A stretch of DNA of 64,000 nucleotides, taken from the NCBI RefSeq assembly GCF_000715075.1, contig NC_134088.1, forward strand, positions 1,488,001-1,552,000, given 5' to 3'. Position numbers and translations under genes: made by a program. This DNA comes from Nicotiana tabacum. Taxonomy: Eukaryota > Streptophyta > Magnoliopsida > Solanales > Solanaceae. This document shows positions 35,581 through 47,718 of the stretch, in pieces (the stretch's first letter is position 1; each line of letters begins with the position of its first letter). The notes under the pieces were generated by a model that was given only the letters and a program-made list of their open reading frames with translations, was not told the origin of the DNA and did not search any database.

Positions 35581-37103
35581 GCTGAGTTATGACCTTCTTG
35601 CCCTTTCCATTTGTATTTAAAACTAACTCATTGCAGATATTCGATTGGAAATATCGAGGCACCTTTTAGCTCCAAGACCTTAGGTTTTAAAGCATGCGTT
35701 GCACTCTTTTTCCCTTAGATCGGGTTTTATCCCAAATGGATTTTACCGGCAAGGTTTTTGACAAGGCAACACCTATATGCTACCTAAGGAATATTCAACA
35801 AGTATTCAAGGCTTCTTTTCAATCAACCTCGAACACTGTGGGGCATCACCCTCGAAAGATGCATCCTCGAAGAAATCAATGCATGCCAAGGAGGTCCTCG
35901 ATAAAGGAATGTTGTAATGGGCCAATTGATCAAATAAACTGTGTCCATGTAAAATAATCGAGCCCCTGGCGGCAAAACATGTACGCATGTATCAATTATT
36001 TAAAAATGCAGTCTTATTATATCAAAACACTTTGTGCATCAAAGAAGTCTACTATTTTCATATTTAATGGCTCAAGGGCCAAAACCCCGAATGCGCCCGA
36101 ATACTCATGGACTGTCATCGACAATCGACACATCGAGTCATCGAACACTCGAATCTATAAGACCTCAAAGAGGCACACTCGAAATTATAAGACCTCAAAG
36201 AGGCACACTCGAGCTCACAAGACCTCGAATAGGCATCCCCTCAATATTGAGGCCAAGGCCATCATACTCGGGGACTAAAGGCTACGACCATATAAAAGAC
36301 TACGGTCATATGAAAAGGCTACGGCCGAAATAATGCGGCTCGGAGATGCCTGACTTCCGCCATAAAACTAAAAGGCCTTCAAATACTTCTAAAAAACCAG
36401 TTAAATCAGGCTACCCTCGGCAAAATTAAATTTTAAGGGGCTTCGATAAAATCAGCCCTCGAATAATACGAATGCTTCGATAACATCAGCCTTCGAAAAA
36501 ACCTCAAGAGGTATTCGATTAACGTTGCATATCAAATTACAAACAAGGTTCCACTAAATCGAACCTTCAAAAAAATCGAACGAATATGAATACAAAAAAT
36601 ACATGCTAAAGCATACCAAAATTTTCACTAAGTCTTTAGCCGGAAAGAAGAAAAAAATTATAGCCATTTTAGAGGCCGAATTGGCCCTACCTAAAGTGCC
36701 TAAGGACCAACCCAAAAGAGCCTAAGGTCCAATTCTAAAGAGATTAAGGGCCGATATTTAAAAGCCTAAGGGCCAATGTTTAAGGAGCTTAATGGCCGAA
36801 GCACACCATGCTCGAGACCTTACCTAGCTCGAACTCAAAAGTCCCTCACCCCGACCTGACATCGAATTAACTTAGACTCGGCTTGAAGTTCGAACCTTAA
36901 GGAGGTAACCTAAGGGTCTTATATTCTAAGTCGAATACATCGGACTGATCGTCAACAACACCAAGTCTCATTTCAAAAGTGAAGGTAAGGCGGAATTTAA
37001 CACAAAAACAAAGATGAAGCAAAAGTCTTTTATATTCAAGAAATGGTCCAAAACACATTTACAAAACTCCCCCATGGAGCCTTTACATAAAATTAAAAGG
37101 GAC
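35581..37103 (+). other. Tat 3' non-coding region with short tandem repeats
   Basis: No convincing gene on either strand. 36150-36240 has three copies of a 30-bp unit with ATAAGACCTCAAAGAGGCAC. 36660-36800 has four or five loose copies of a 34-bp unit with AAGAGCCTAAGGTCCAA. The rest is rich in TCGA-containing words (for example CTCGAA, TTCGAA), a compositional trait shared with the Tat LTR. Confidence 0.65.
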
Positions 37104-39589
37104 CTAGTCTACCATCGGGGTCACTCGCTCGGGGGCAGCATCTACCGAAACTACATCTTCGGTGGTCTGACCTTCGGCAGCCTGATTTTCGGGGGCCTCT
37201 TCTCCCTCGAGGACTTCGTCTTCATCCTCCCCACTCTCGGAGACACTGACAGAATCCTTATCAATAGAGAGCAGTGCAGCTGCCTCTTCTTCCAAAGCCT
37301 TCACATTCTCAATTTCTGCAAAAAGGTCAAATCCTTTGGCCTGAACTTCCTCGAGAGTATGCCTTCGAGATTCCAAACGTGCATGGTTGATGGTGCAAGA
37401 TAACTTTAGCTCAGCTGCAGCAGATATCTCCCTAGCTCGTGCATTGGCGGCTGAGGCATCGGTTCGGTAAGAAGACTCGACAGCTTCGAACTTAACCTTA
37501 AATAACTCAGCGGCCGCCTCAACGTGAAGCTCCTTAAGTTTACAACTCTCCTCCTTTGCACTCTGAAGCTGACTCTCGGTCGAGGCCAGCTATTCCTGAA
37601 GAATGTTTTTTTCAGAGTCCAAGCGATCTATATTTTGCTTCCACTTGAGAGTTACAACCTCTTTGGTCTTAAGGTCATCCCGGAGCTGCTCCACTAGGTC
37701 AGCCTTTTCCTCGAACTACAAAGGTGGAACATTAGACGCCAAAACAAATAAGTAGAAAATACGCCCTCAAAGGCTATATTACCTTTTCAACGAGCTCGGT
37801 CCGCTCTTGGGAAGACTTCACAAAACTAGCTCGAAGATCATTGAGTTCCCCCTTTTTTTTGGCATAGAGAACCTTGAGTTCGTCCATCTCTGACATAATC
37901 TTCCTGAGCTCATCTTCACATCGGGCGAGCTCCGTTCGAGACTTGGAAAAAGCCTAATCAAAGAGAATTGCAGACTAAAAGGAAGGAGGTCAGAAAAGCA
38001 AGAATCAAACTTTGAATGAAGTTGATAAGTCAAAGTTTACCTGCTTTCGAAACTGCTTAGCCTCTTCGAGGATGAACGAGGCGTCAAGATCGGGGCCATC
38101 TTCGATCCCGGCAAGGTATTCGCTGAAGATATCATTCTCCCCGTGGGATGCTCCCATATCAAAAGTCTTTATATCTTGGAAATCTCATATTTTCCCGTCA
38201 GAAAATGATGGGCCTGGCGGAGAGTCATCTATACCAATCACCCCGAGTGGCTTTATCGGGGACTTCTCCCACCTTCGAGGAACCTCAGGTCTGGGTTCTC
38301 TGAGTTCAGCGGCCAAACGCCGTTCAAGACGGGGCACTTCTTGCTACTGGTCGATTCAAGAACCTCGCTCGAGTTCACCTGGGAACTTCCTCATCTTGAG
38401 GTTGGACCACTTCAGTGGCCTCCGACTCAATAGCCTTTGAAGGATCGGTGCCTCCTCCTCTTCGAGTTATTAATGGGCGATCATCTTCATCCTCAGCACG
38501 AAGAAGTGCAACCATTTCGGGAGTCAAAGCCACCGTATTGGCCTTAGGTTTCTGAAGCTTGGCCTTTTTTGGCTTCGAGGACTCCACCGGCGACCCTTTC
38601 CTTCTTTTATTGTCCTTGGCAGGTTTTTGGGTCTCTCCATCGCCAGCTGGGGGCGGCCTCATTGAAACAACAGCTCTGAGGCCTGCATAAGCGCAAAGTT
38701 AAGTGTATTGCTGAGGAGTATTTCACTAAGGGATTTGAATATGCAAATAATAAGGACTTACCGTGGTTTTTGGCCTCCCGTTAGCCTTTGGTCAAATCGC
38801 GCCAGACGCGCTCGACATACGTAAAGGTGGAAGCTAGTTGTCGAACCCAGCCCGAGAGGTCCACAACTGCACTTGGGTACCATTCAACGGATGCATCATC
38901 AAAAAGGAGTTAGTTCAAATAAAAGGAAATATATATAAGTAATGAAACATGCTCGATAGGTCTATACTTACGCTTCATATTCCATTCCTCGGGGAACGAC
39001 ATCTTTTCAGCAGGAATCAAATCGAAGGTCCTGACTCGAACAAAGCGGATCATCCACCCTCGGTCTTTATCCTCATCGATGCTGGCGAAGAAAGACTTCG
39101 GAGATCGACGTTGCAATTTTATAAGACCACCTCGATAGAGACGAGGGCTGAACAACCTAATTAGATGGTCAAGGGTAGAAGGCATCCCCTCGACTTTGCT
39201 TGAAAAATACCTAATTAGGTGAAAAATCCGCCAGAAGGAGGGATAAATTTGGCCGAGTGTCACTTGGTATTGTCGACAGAAATCGAGGATCACTGTGTCT
39301 GGAAAGGGAAAAAAAGTATCTACGGGACCTAAGGTAATTGGGTATGTGTATAGGCTTAGGAACCCCGCTTTGTGAGTGGTGATATCCTCATCGAGTGAAA
39401 GGATCTCCACATGCACTTCATCCCCCAACGACAATCTGCCTTCACTTGTTTAAGTTCGCTTATTATGCTAATATACCGAGACATGGGTTCACATCGTCCT
39501 GGAACCAAAGTAGGATTGTCGACCTTGAAATCAGAAGACGTATCACAAAGCCCGGAGGTGCACTCCTCAATACTGGGGGGTACCACCAT
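37104..39589 (-). pseudogene. Antisense accessory gene of the Tat element (gypsy-type 'putative transposase', PF04195-like), multi-exon, broken
   Basis: Opposite strand to pol, between integrase and 3' LTR, as known for Tat elements. Start proposed at the ATG at 39589 (MVVPPSIEECTSG). A frameshift near 39430 leads into DITTHKAGFLSLYTYPITLGPVD and LGQIYPSFWRIFHLIRYF, which I recognise as the PF04195-type domain. GT donors fit well at about 38968 (CGTAAGTATAG), 38762 (GGTAAGTCC), 38040 and 37785, with an acceptor at about 38675. Later exons give a Lys/Pro-rich part (38375-38662), then a long coiled coil (37400-38000) with heptads such as ELRKIMSEMDELK, and an acidic tail ending at 37104. Stops interrupt several exons. 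Function unknown; a DNA- or chromatin-related role is only a guess. Confidence 0.7.
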
Positions 39590-39785
39590 TTTACTCTTCG
39601 ACGGGCATGAAGACGAAGAGGCCTTCTCTCTTTGTGGAACTGTCTTAGAAGTTTTTCCTATTTTTGTTGTGAAAATTCAGAAGAAGGAGAATGAGTTGGT
39701 TAAGAAATAGGCACAAGGAAGAAATTAGTGTAGAGAGGATTTGATGATATTGTAAAAGTAAAAGTTTGAAGAGTGAAGGATTGAA

Positions 39786-39795
39786 GTATTTATAG
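39786..39795 (-). promoter_or_regulatory. TATA box of the antisense accessory gene
   Basis: Minus strand reads CTATAAATAC about 200 bp upstream of the proposed ATG, followed by a pyrimidine-rich leader (CTTCACTC, CCTCTCTACAC). This suggests its own RNA polymerase II promoter facing against pol. Confidence 0.6.
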
Positions 39796-40006
39796 AGGTC
39801 GTCTAAGCGTGTTGGAGAAGCTAAACGGACGACCAATAGTTGTCTTTCATTAAAGGCTGTTCAAAAACTGTGTAGGCGTAACTTTTGCACGACTTTGCAG
39901 TCACACAGACCGTCGACATCACTAGACTGACGTCATGATTGGGACATCGAAAGAGCGAGAATTAGATCGATGTTATCTTTTCATTCTAAGAAACGTGGGG
40001 ATTATT

Positions 40007-40660
40007 TGTATACAGTCAAAATCAAGGAGCCCAAATTCGAAGTCTTAAATTGGGCTATAAGTTCGAGTCCGGACGACTCGAAGTGGGGGTCGGGTCCGAC
40101 TATGAAACACACACCTCGAGGGAGAAAATCGAAGGCCTGACATGACCTACATCGAGGGCAGTACAATTTCGATGACACTCAACAAAGAGCGAAAAATTTT
40201 CAAGGACACGTGGATCAATGCATGAATTAAAGGATAAGATTTGTACGAGTCGGTACAGGTCCGTACTAGGTTGATATACACTTATACCAATAGAATTTTT
40301 TACCACAATTAGGAATGTACTATATTGGGGTTTTCTCCTCCTATATAAAGGGGACCCTAATCATTTGTAAAGAACACATTATTTACTGCAATAGAACATT
40401 TTACTTTGCTTTTCTTGTGCTCCACTGTTGTTCTTTAGCTTTATTTTATTGTTCTTACTTTATTTGCTCTTAACTTACCTCGAGGCCACCGAGATAATCG
40501 AGCTCGAGGTCCCCGTTGCTCTAACAACACTGGTTTGGTTTATCAATTCTTCTTACTTAAACTTAATATTACTTGTATATTCACTAGTATTGGAATAAAT
40601 CACATATCTTTAAAACCACAAATCATTTTTAATTGTTATTCACATTTTTCGAGATAAACA
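40007..40660 (+). repeat. 3' LTR of the Tat element (about 650 bp)
   Basis: Starts TGTATACAGTCAAAATC after a purine-rich AAACGTGGGGATTATT and ends GAGATAAACA, a TG...CA structure. A TATA box CTATATAAAG is at 40341-40350, with the usual CTCGAGG-rich U3 and a leader rich in T. No 5' copy is in the window, so the borders come from motif and family recognition. Confidence 0.7.
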
Positions 40661-41048
40661 AGATTATTCTCTAATAGACAATTAGGATTGTGTGTGTATA
40701 TTAACTTGATTAACCACAATAATATATGATTGATGATTAACCCTTTTTAGAGGAAATAAATGCATGATCCAGCACGTATTTCACCTATTTAAGTGTGATC
40801 CAATATTTTACTTTGTTATTCCTTACATTTTCTTATAATCTCCAAAATATTCGTGCCGCTATCGCGAATAGGGGCTTTTTTGTTGATATACTCGTGCATC
40901 GATGCTAAGCTTTTGTCACAGCCGAACAAGGATTTGGAGCTTATGAGTTTACGATTTTATCTGTTTAAATTATTAATTTTTAAATTAATAATTTATACAT
41001 ATTCAATTATTCTCTTAAAGACAAATAAAAATTTGACCAAAGTTACTA
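40661..41048. other. Flank of the Tat element; no gene seen
   Basis: AT-rich sequence with no coding signal. Holds a near-perfect inverted repeat with 14-bp arms (40966-40979 and 40982-40995, TAAATTATTAATTT and its complement, 2-bp spacer). AGATT at 40661 may be the target-site copy of the Tat insertion. Confidence 0.5.
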
Positions 41049-41056
41049 GGTTCAAC

Positions 41057-41900
41057 CAGTGTTTTAAAAGGCGGAAGCGTGAGGCGGGACGTTTTACTTG
41101 ATACTGGGTGAAGCGTAAGCCCCATAGATCTTTAAATTTTTTAATTTATAAATTAATAATATAGCATTATAACACAAAATATAAAAGGTACATTCAAAGT
41201 TCAAGAAAACTGAAGTAAATTAAAGAAACTCAGAGAAAATAAAATATCTAGCATGTCTTACAAATATAAATAATGCAATAATATTAAAGTTTCTAATAAA
41301 TCAACTATAACATCTTAAATTTCAAACAATTACAAATTATTATTTCTAAAGAAAATATTATCAAAGTGCATATTTTACCTCCCTAATAATAAATACGCTA
41401 TAAATTTTATCAATATTATAATATAAAATTATTACTCCTTCATGAGTAAAAATAAAATTATTGATAAATAAAAAATAATAGATGTATAATAATTTTGAGA
41501 CATTGAAATAAGACTTGAAGATCTAGCAAGTAAAGATATAAATTTTGGCTATCTATTTTCAGAAAAGATATTCAAATAATATGCACCTCATAATGATCTC
41601 AATTAGTAAATATGCAATATTATGCTTCATTATTTGAGTTATTCAAAATTTTCATGACCATATAGATGAAAGAACTTTAATTATTCAGTTGTTAAAGAAT
41701 TTTGAGAGTAAAAAGTATTAATTAGTGAATTCGACACATCATCTGCACAAGAACTGTTGGGCGAACCTCGGACTTGAGCGTTAGGGGTGTTTAGGGTGCA
41801 TAGTCGGACGCTTCAAGGCACAAGCCTCACACATAAGTCTCAAGGCGTTTTGATAGTGCCTGCTCCAGGATGTGCCCCAAAAAAGCCTTTTAAAACACTG
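41057..41900. mobile_element. hAT-type MITE (844 bp)
   Basis: Terminal inverted repeats: CAGTGTTTTAAAAGGC at 41057 and its complement ending ...TTTTAAAACACTG at 41900. Flanked by GGTTCAAC (41049-41056) and GATTCAAC (41901-41908), an 8-bp duplication with one mismatch, the size made by hAT transposases. The inside is AT-rich with no coding frame. The subterminal regions (GCGTGAGGCG, GCGTAAGCCCC and complementary GGCGTTTT/AGGCAC words) are the only GC-rich parts. Non-autonomous. Confidence 0.88.
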
Positions 41901-41932
41901 GATTCAACTGAACCATAGCTCGTACATTCGAT

Positions 41933-43111
41933 GGGGGAAGTGCACGGTTAACCACTAATAACATATGTATTTACTTTTAAGCTACTGTTTAAAATGTCTT
42001 TAGTCTTTAGCCACTACTTTAATAAACTTTACCTGTCTCAAAGAAAACACCCTTCTGCTTATAAAAGTTCAGGATCAAGTGTCCTTAACTTTTGAACTTG
42101 CAACTCTAAGTTCAGGACTTCAGGACTACATGTCCTTAACTTTTGAACTTGCAACTCTATGTTCAGGACTTCAGGACTACATGTCCTTAACTTTTGAACT
42201 TGGAACTCAAAGTTCAGGACCACTTGTCCTTAAGTTCTGTGCTTGTAACTCTAAGTTAAGGACTACTTGTCCTTAATTTTTGAACTTGTAAGTCTAAGTT
42301 CAGTACCTATTGTCCTTAACTTTTGAGCTTGTTAGTCTAAGTTCAAGACCAAGTGTCCTTAACTTTTGAACTTGTAACTGTAAGTTCAGGACCAAGTGTC
42401 CTTAACTTTTGAGCTTGTTAGTCTAAGTTCAGGACCGATTGTCCTTAACTTTTGAGCTTGTTAGTCTAAGTTCAGGACTTCAGTACCTATTGTCCTTAAC
42501 TTTTGAACTTGTAACTGTAAATTCGGGACCTATTGTCCTTAACTTTTGAGCTTGTTAGTCTAAGTTCAGGACCAAGTGTTCTTAACTTTTGAACTTGTAC
42601 TTCTAAGTTTAGGACCAAGTGTCCTTAACTTTTGAACTTGAAACTCGAAGTTCAGGACCAAGTGTCCTTAACTTTTGAACTTGGAAATCTAATTTCAGGA
42701 TCCATAGCGTTTCTAGTTTATTTCTTTCTTTAAATATTTCTTTTGTAACCACACTTTAATACTATCAAACATTCATTGGCAAAACACAACTACAATTGCC
42801 ATCGCTATAGTTTCAACTTACAGGATCAAGTAATAAAAAGTTTCACCATTTGAACGGTGAAAGGAACACAGAAAACCGTAACTGCCCTAAGCCGTAACTG
42901 TCTAGACATGAAGGTTCTGAACCTTGCGTCAGTCGCCGTATGTGAAACGGCGGCACAGTTCTTCTCCCTAACATGAAAGAGATAGAAGAAACGGTAATAT
43001 AATCTTTTCATATTAATTTTAATAGACTAGTGGCTACTATTTCTAAACATTGAAAATACTGGATAAAACGTAAATACGACTTTAAAAGTGGCTACCCCAC
43101 ACAATTTTTGC
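41933..43111. mobile_element. Mutator-like non-autonomous element (1.18 kb) carrying a minisatellite
   Basis: Flanked by perfect TACATTCGAT copies (41923-41932 and 43112-43121). A 9-10-bp duplication is typical of Mutator-like elements. Its ends are imperfect inverted repeats of roughly 90 bp: GGGGGAAGTGCACGGTTAAC and GTATTTACTTTTAAGC at the left against the complement of GTAAATACGACTTTAAAAGTGGC and CCCCACACAATTT at the right. No transposase. The middle is a 43-bp tandem array (42066-42708). 42826-43011 is open for 61 codons but looks like nothing I know. Confidence 0.8.
42066..42708. repeat. 43-bp minisatellite, 14 copies
   Basis: Units of TGTCCTTAACTTTTGAACTT plus GTAACTCTAAGTTCAGGACCAAG. 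Three units are lengthened to 51 bp by a second TTCAGGAC or TTCAGTAC. Each unit junction (AGTTCAGGAC-CAAG-TGTCCTTAACT) is a near-palindrome, so single strands could fold into serial hairpins. AACTTGT and GAGCTTGTTAG unit types alternate in part. Confidence 0.92.
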
Positions 43112-43121
43112 TACATTCGAT

Positions 43122-44320
43122 CTAAATTTCTTGATTGGGCCTTTAGTCCGGGTATGAACTGGATCCTCTTAGCCCAAATATTTAATAGAAAGCTCCTACT
43201 TTTTCAAGTTATAGTGAAGATTGAAATTAAGGAAGTTGCTTCTAATTTATTCCTTCTCGATTTCTATGTTCTGCTTGTTAAGGTGAATAACCAATACAAC
43301 TACACTTCTTTTCAATCTAGCTAGCTTTTTTTTTTCTTTTTCTTTTTCTTTTTTTGCCTTTTATATTCTTAACATTGCATATATGACTATGTTCACATTG
43401 CGGTCCCAAGCTCGAACGAGAGGAGAGTTGTGGTACACTGACAGAAAACATAAAATTAGATAATTTATGATGAATCCTCTACGAAAGATACATAGACATT
43501 GAGAATTCATATATCTTAACTTGCTTTGGATTGAGATAGAGCTGCGGTTGTTGTTGTTTCATCTTCTATATGCAGAACTTCAAATTTAACAAGTGTTGCA
43601 CCTCGCAGATTAACACTTTTAATTAGCGGTTAAAAGTTAAAGACAGCCCCATAAAGTATCATATTTTTGCAATTTTTACGCTTAAAGAAGTCTGGACACA
43701 AGTCCTTGTTGGGCCTAGTCTGGATGCAAAATATAGAGAGATTGATCTGGGCCCCCTAATGTGGTCCAGCCCATCTAGCGTAAGCGCATAAAAGAAGGAA
43801 TCCAGGCAAATCCCGATCCTCTTGTCATCTAATTGGGCCAGCGTGATCTTGGGCTTATTTAGCTCAATTGAAACAAAAAGTGATGTTGTATTCTTAAATA
43901 ATTTTTAAATAAAGAATCGGTCGTGTAAAATCTATGCAATAGAGGGAGTAGAATTATGGAGTGGATTTCTCAAAGCTTAAAAAAAGGACTCAAAGCTATA
44001 TATAAACTATATTTACTAGTTATTGACATCGAACTAGTATAATGTAAGTGTAAAATAAAAGAATGTATCTTACAACATAAAAGCACAAAAAAGGTTAATA
44101 TTCTTTAAAAATTGAATCATGTGAATACTTATGAAATAAATAAGAACATAAGAAGGGCTCATTATTAAACTGCTATTTGAAAATAGCATAAAAATATTGT
44201 TAGTTCATTATTTCTATATAATGAGATTAGTAACTCATATTGACTAATGATGTTTTAACTTAAATACCACACAAGAGGGAGTGATTTGCGTGGTATCTAA
44301 TTTTTCGCTTAAACTGATTA
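43122..44320. other. Intergenic sequence, no gene recognised
   Basis: AT-rich, without a credible frame. Holds a T/C tract at 43325-43360. 43590-43880 resembles decayed repeat sequence but I could not place it. The last five bases (GATTA, 44316-44320) may be the target-site copy of the copia insertion. Confidence 0.5.
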
Positions 44321-45167
44321 TGGAAGAACCTGGTTTTTTTAAGTATTCCTTAACCTGCTATTGCGGAAATAGTAAATGCGGAAAGTGAAGAACACAAGTA
44401 TTTTACGTGGAAAACAACTGGCTCAAAAGGTGAAAAAACCACGACCTACTTCCCAGTAGGATTTTCCCAAACTCTTCACTAAATCACTGAGCCAAAAACT
44501 GCATTTACAAAACACTTTTGTAAATCTAGGATTAACTCTAATCCCGTTGTAGCAAGCAGCCTCTAACTATTGCGACAACCTCAAGTTAACTCTAACTTGA
44601 ATACTCTAAGTACATATTACAATTGCCTCTAGATAAAGCTGAAAGGTACAATATAAAAATACCTACTACAATTGAACTAGAATAAAAGACAGACACTTCG
44701 AACTGGTTCTTCTATCTAGTTCATGTAGCTTCAGGTTTGTACACTTGAATCACACACGAACTGCTTGCAAAATGCTTTGCTATTTATCTCTCAATTCACG
44801 TTTAACTTCTGCGTTTATGCATTACCTGTAAAGTGAGAACATCCTGCAATTTATAGAGTTAGTAGATGAAGAGAATAACTAGAGTTCTAATGCTACTCTT
44901 TCTTGGTGGAAGAGTTCTAGCTGATCTCAACTTCTAACTCCTTCCCTATCTTGGACAGTGTTCTCTTTGAGTAATGAGTCCTTTTCTTTATCAATTATGC
45001 AAATTTTTAGATCAGGAAATATTAAATATATCAAGTTAAGCTTATCTCCTTCACGTGCATCCTACATGCTCGAATCTACCCGTTTTTATGCACCACACGG
45101 GATGGACCTGGTACATGCGTGAGTTTCTTTTGTCAATCTTCAAAACTAACCTTCACTTAGGCCAACA
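44321..45167 (-). repeat. 3' LTR of the SIRE-type element (about 850 bp)
   Basis: + strand TGGAAGAACC at 44321 to GGCCAACA at 45167; on the minus strand it runs TGTTGGCC...GGTTCTTCCA. The right end abuts a polypurine tract. TATA-like ACTCTATAAATTGC on the minus strand at about 44848-44860. The AAACCACGACCTACTTCCC segment (44448-44467) is typical of copia LTRs of this group. The outer border is inferred from the TG and the clade's usual end. Confidence 0.75.
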
Positions 45168-45182
45168 AATTTCCCCTTTTTG
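45168..45182 (-). other. Polypurine tract of the SIRE-type element
   Basis: Minus strand reads CAAAAAGGGGAAATT directly before the LTR start TGTTGGCC. Confidence 0.8.
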
Positions 45183-45659
45183 ATGATAACAAACTCTGTG
45201 CTTCTCATAAGCTTAGGCCCTATTTCACCTTAGCTCAACATCAACACAATGTTAGAAATATTTTTTCTTTTTATCACTTATCATCAAAGACCAAGTCCAT
45301 TAGTTATAAACATCAATATTCAAAGATAAACATTACTTGTTTAAAGCACAACCTTTTTTCCCCTTTTGGAATCATCGAAAAGTTGCATAAAAAATGTGCA
45401 ATACCCAGATTTTAAAACTTACTCATGGCCACTGGGGCTATCCCAAAGGCAATTATGGATTAATTATCACCGATCAAGCTAAGAATTTCAACCATCAAAG
45501 AAACATAAACAAACAGTAAGAGCAAAAACCAACAGATTTCATTGATATGTGATATGATTCTTCCACAAAGCATAAAAGGAAATAAAAATACCGAAAACAT
45601 GAGCAAACAGAAAAACATCCCAAACTGGGTCACTGAAGGAATTACACTAGTCTAGGAAG

Positions 45660-47718
45660 TTAAGGCTTGGAAGAATTAGGTGATGGGTTATTGGTTTGGA
45701 GAAGTTTCGGCATGTCTTGAAGAATTTCATCATTCTTCTCCTTTTCCCATGCAAGTTCAATTCTGAGAGTATCTCTCTCAGATTCTACACCAGCCAACCT
45801 TGTTTTCAGCCTTGCTATCTCAGCCTCCTTTTCTGCAGTCTCCTGCACCAAGGATCTGACTTACTATTGACTGGTGCCTTCTTGGATGAACTAGGTTCAT
45901 GAGGAGTGGGAAGAACCTCACAGTTACAAGCAATCAGAGTTTACGCCCCAAAGTGATCTTTGCTTGTAGCCACCTCCCACTTCTTCAAAGGCACCTTAAA
46001 ATGTGCAAGCACAGCTGTGACAATGAAACCATAGGGAATGTCATGAGACTTAGTGCCATTGATAACCCTATCAAGAAGGTGGATTATAAATCTAGGTGAA
46101 TTTATCTGTCTCCCACTATCCAAACACTCCATCAATACCAAGTCCATGAAGTTTGCAATGTGTCCTTTCCTGCCTTGGAAAAATGCATTTGATGACAAAT
46201 TCGAAAAACACTTTGTGGGATGGTTTCATCTCACTCTTGTACACAGCCTTGGGCTCCAGTTCCACCTCATTGTCACTAAACTTTTTGGTAATAGCAAGGA
46301 CAGTAGGAAGGTTTTCTAGGCTTGGCCACTTAAGCTTTGTAAAGTCATTGTACCCCTCAGCAGGTACACCTAGAATTTCACCCAACTCCTTCACATTGAA
46401 AAAGATTTGCACCCTTTTCACCAAGATGGTAACATGTTCATCCTTCACAGCAGCATTTGCCATAAATTCAACAACTTCACTCCTGGCCAACCTGCCATGC
46501 ATCTGAAGGACCATGTCCTTCCAGCCTTGCAGATCCAATTTCTCCAATAGCAGCACCATTCCTTCCTCCTCCAAATCCATGAGGAGTCTACCCTTTAGAA
46601 TAGTTCTTTTTCCAAACTTGGTCATCTTGTCCTTTTCACTGTCTGATTCATCTTCCTCTTATCCACTCCATTCTTCTTCTTCAACAATTTTTAATTTTTT
46701 GGTTTTCACGGCAGACCTTGTCCTTTTTGCCTGAGTGGATGGTTCAGCAGACTTTGACATAGGAGTAGACTTCTTGGTGGAAGTCTTGGATTTCTTGGGC
46801 TTAGGAGTCTGAACCTCCACTTCAGTATTTTTCATCTTCATCTTGATGGACCAGGTCCATCTCATCCACATCAACAGTCTCAATAGGCTCTCCCACTTTC
46901 TTCTTCCCTTTGTCCATCCGTTTCTCTTTACTTTCTTCTAATGCTTTCTGCATCACTTCCTCATTCTACTTCAGTTGACTTCTTGTGGCTCTTTCTCTTG
47001 TGGGAGGAATTTCAATAGTATCAGAAGGAGTAGCCTTCCTTTTCTTGTTATCCCTAGCTGTGCTATGGGTTGTAGCTATCACCTACTTTCTTCAGTAGGT
47101 CTACGAGGGTTTCTTCAACTGTTGAATCAGGTTCATCTACTTTTTGCCCAAGGTTAACCAGCCCTTCAGCGACTTTGCCAAACCCACTTCCCCCTTTTTT
47201 CTTGTCACTTTCCTCTACTTTATCTGATTCTGCTCCACAAATAGCTATTTTACCTTTATCAGAAGTGGGTGAAGACTCAACCACTCTTTTCCCTATTCCC
47301 CTTTCTTCACTTCGAACACCCTCACTCTCTTTTTCTTTTACCTTTTTATTTTTAGCACCTCTATTTCTGGACTCCGAGTTTCTACATCCACCGCAGATCC
47401 AACCAAAGTAAACTTATTTTCTAGATTTTCAACTACAACAAAAATAACACCATTAGTAATATTTATGCCAGAATATACCTGTTCAGTAGCATAAGACCTA
47501 GTTTCTTCCCCCTCAGTAGCAGACTTGAAGGAGTCGTCATAGTTCTGGGGTTCTTGGGCTTGGCTAGCTTTTAATTATGCGTTCAATTTCTTTGATAATT
47601 CCTCCCCAGCAACTTTCTTGCGAGCAAACATCTTAACTCTTCTTTTCTTAGGTGGAGGAATGGTTGAATATGATGAGTTTGGTGGGGGAGTACTAGGGTT
47701 ATCAGAGGGCTTAGTCAT
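45660..47718 (-). pseudogene. Env-like accessory ORF of the SIRE-type element, broken
   Basis: Begins MTKPSDNPSTPPPNSS at 47718 with a basic cluster (PPKKRRVK), then stops near 47575. A low-complexity Lys/Ser/Thr region follows (46659-47280; PKPKKSKTSTKKSTP). Frame 46116-46625 is a conserved-looking globular part (RSEVVEFMANAAV, VQIFFNVKELGEILGVP). A frameshift leads to 45941-46198 (GRQINSPRFIIHLLDRVI), then a coiled coil (45660-45851; AEIARLKTRLAGVESERD). The 'env-like' ORF after pol is known for SIRE elements. I see no clear signal peptide or membrane helix here, so a membrane-fusion role is not supported by this copy. Confidence 0.72.

Larger units (their letters stand above)
14991..40660 (+). 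mobile_element. Ty3/gypsy Tat-lineage element, interrupted by nested insertions
   Basis: Plus-strand element in two blocks (14991-17436 and 34731-40660) separated by the Ogre-like LTR A/complex B insertion. Order: pre-RT, RT, RNase H, a second RNase H domain, integrase (split), non-coding 3' region, antisense accessory gene, 3' LTR. A second RNase H and an antisense ORF between integrase and LTR are known marks of the Tat lineage. The 5' LTR, Gag and protease are missing here. I infer they lie left of the minus-strand LARD-like element whose LTR ends at 14990. The downstream border AGATT (40661-40665) may be the target-site copy. Confidence 0.82.

Noticed and set aside
38012..38440. 142-codon + strand frame
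   Set aside because: Shadow of the antisense Tat accessory gene exons.
43088..43324. 78-codon + strand frame, possible host exon
   Set aside because: No recognisable domain, no splice or codon support, and its start lies within the end of the Mutator-like element.
46153..46506. 117-codon + strand frame opposite the env-like ORF
   Set aside because: Shadow of the minus-strand accessory ORF; no recognisable features.
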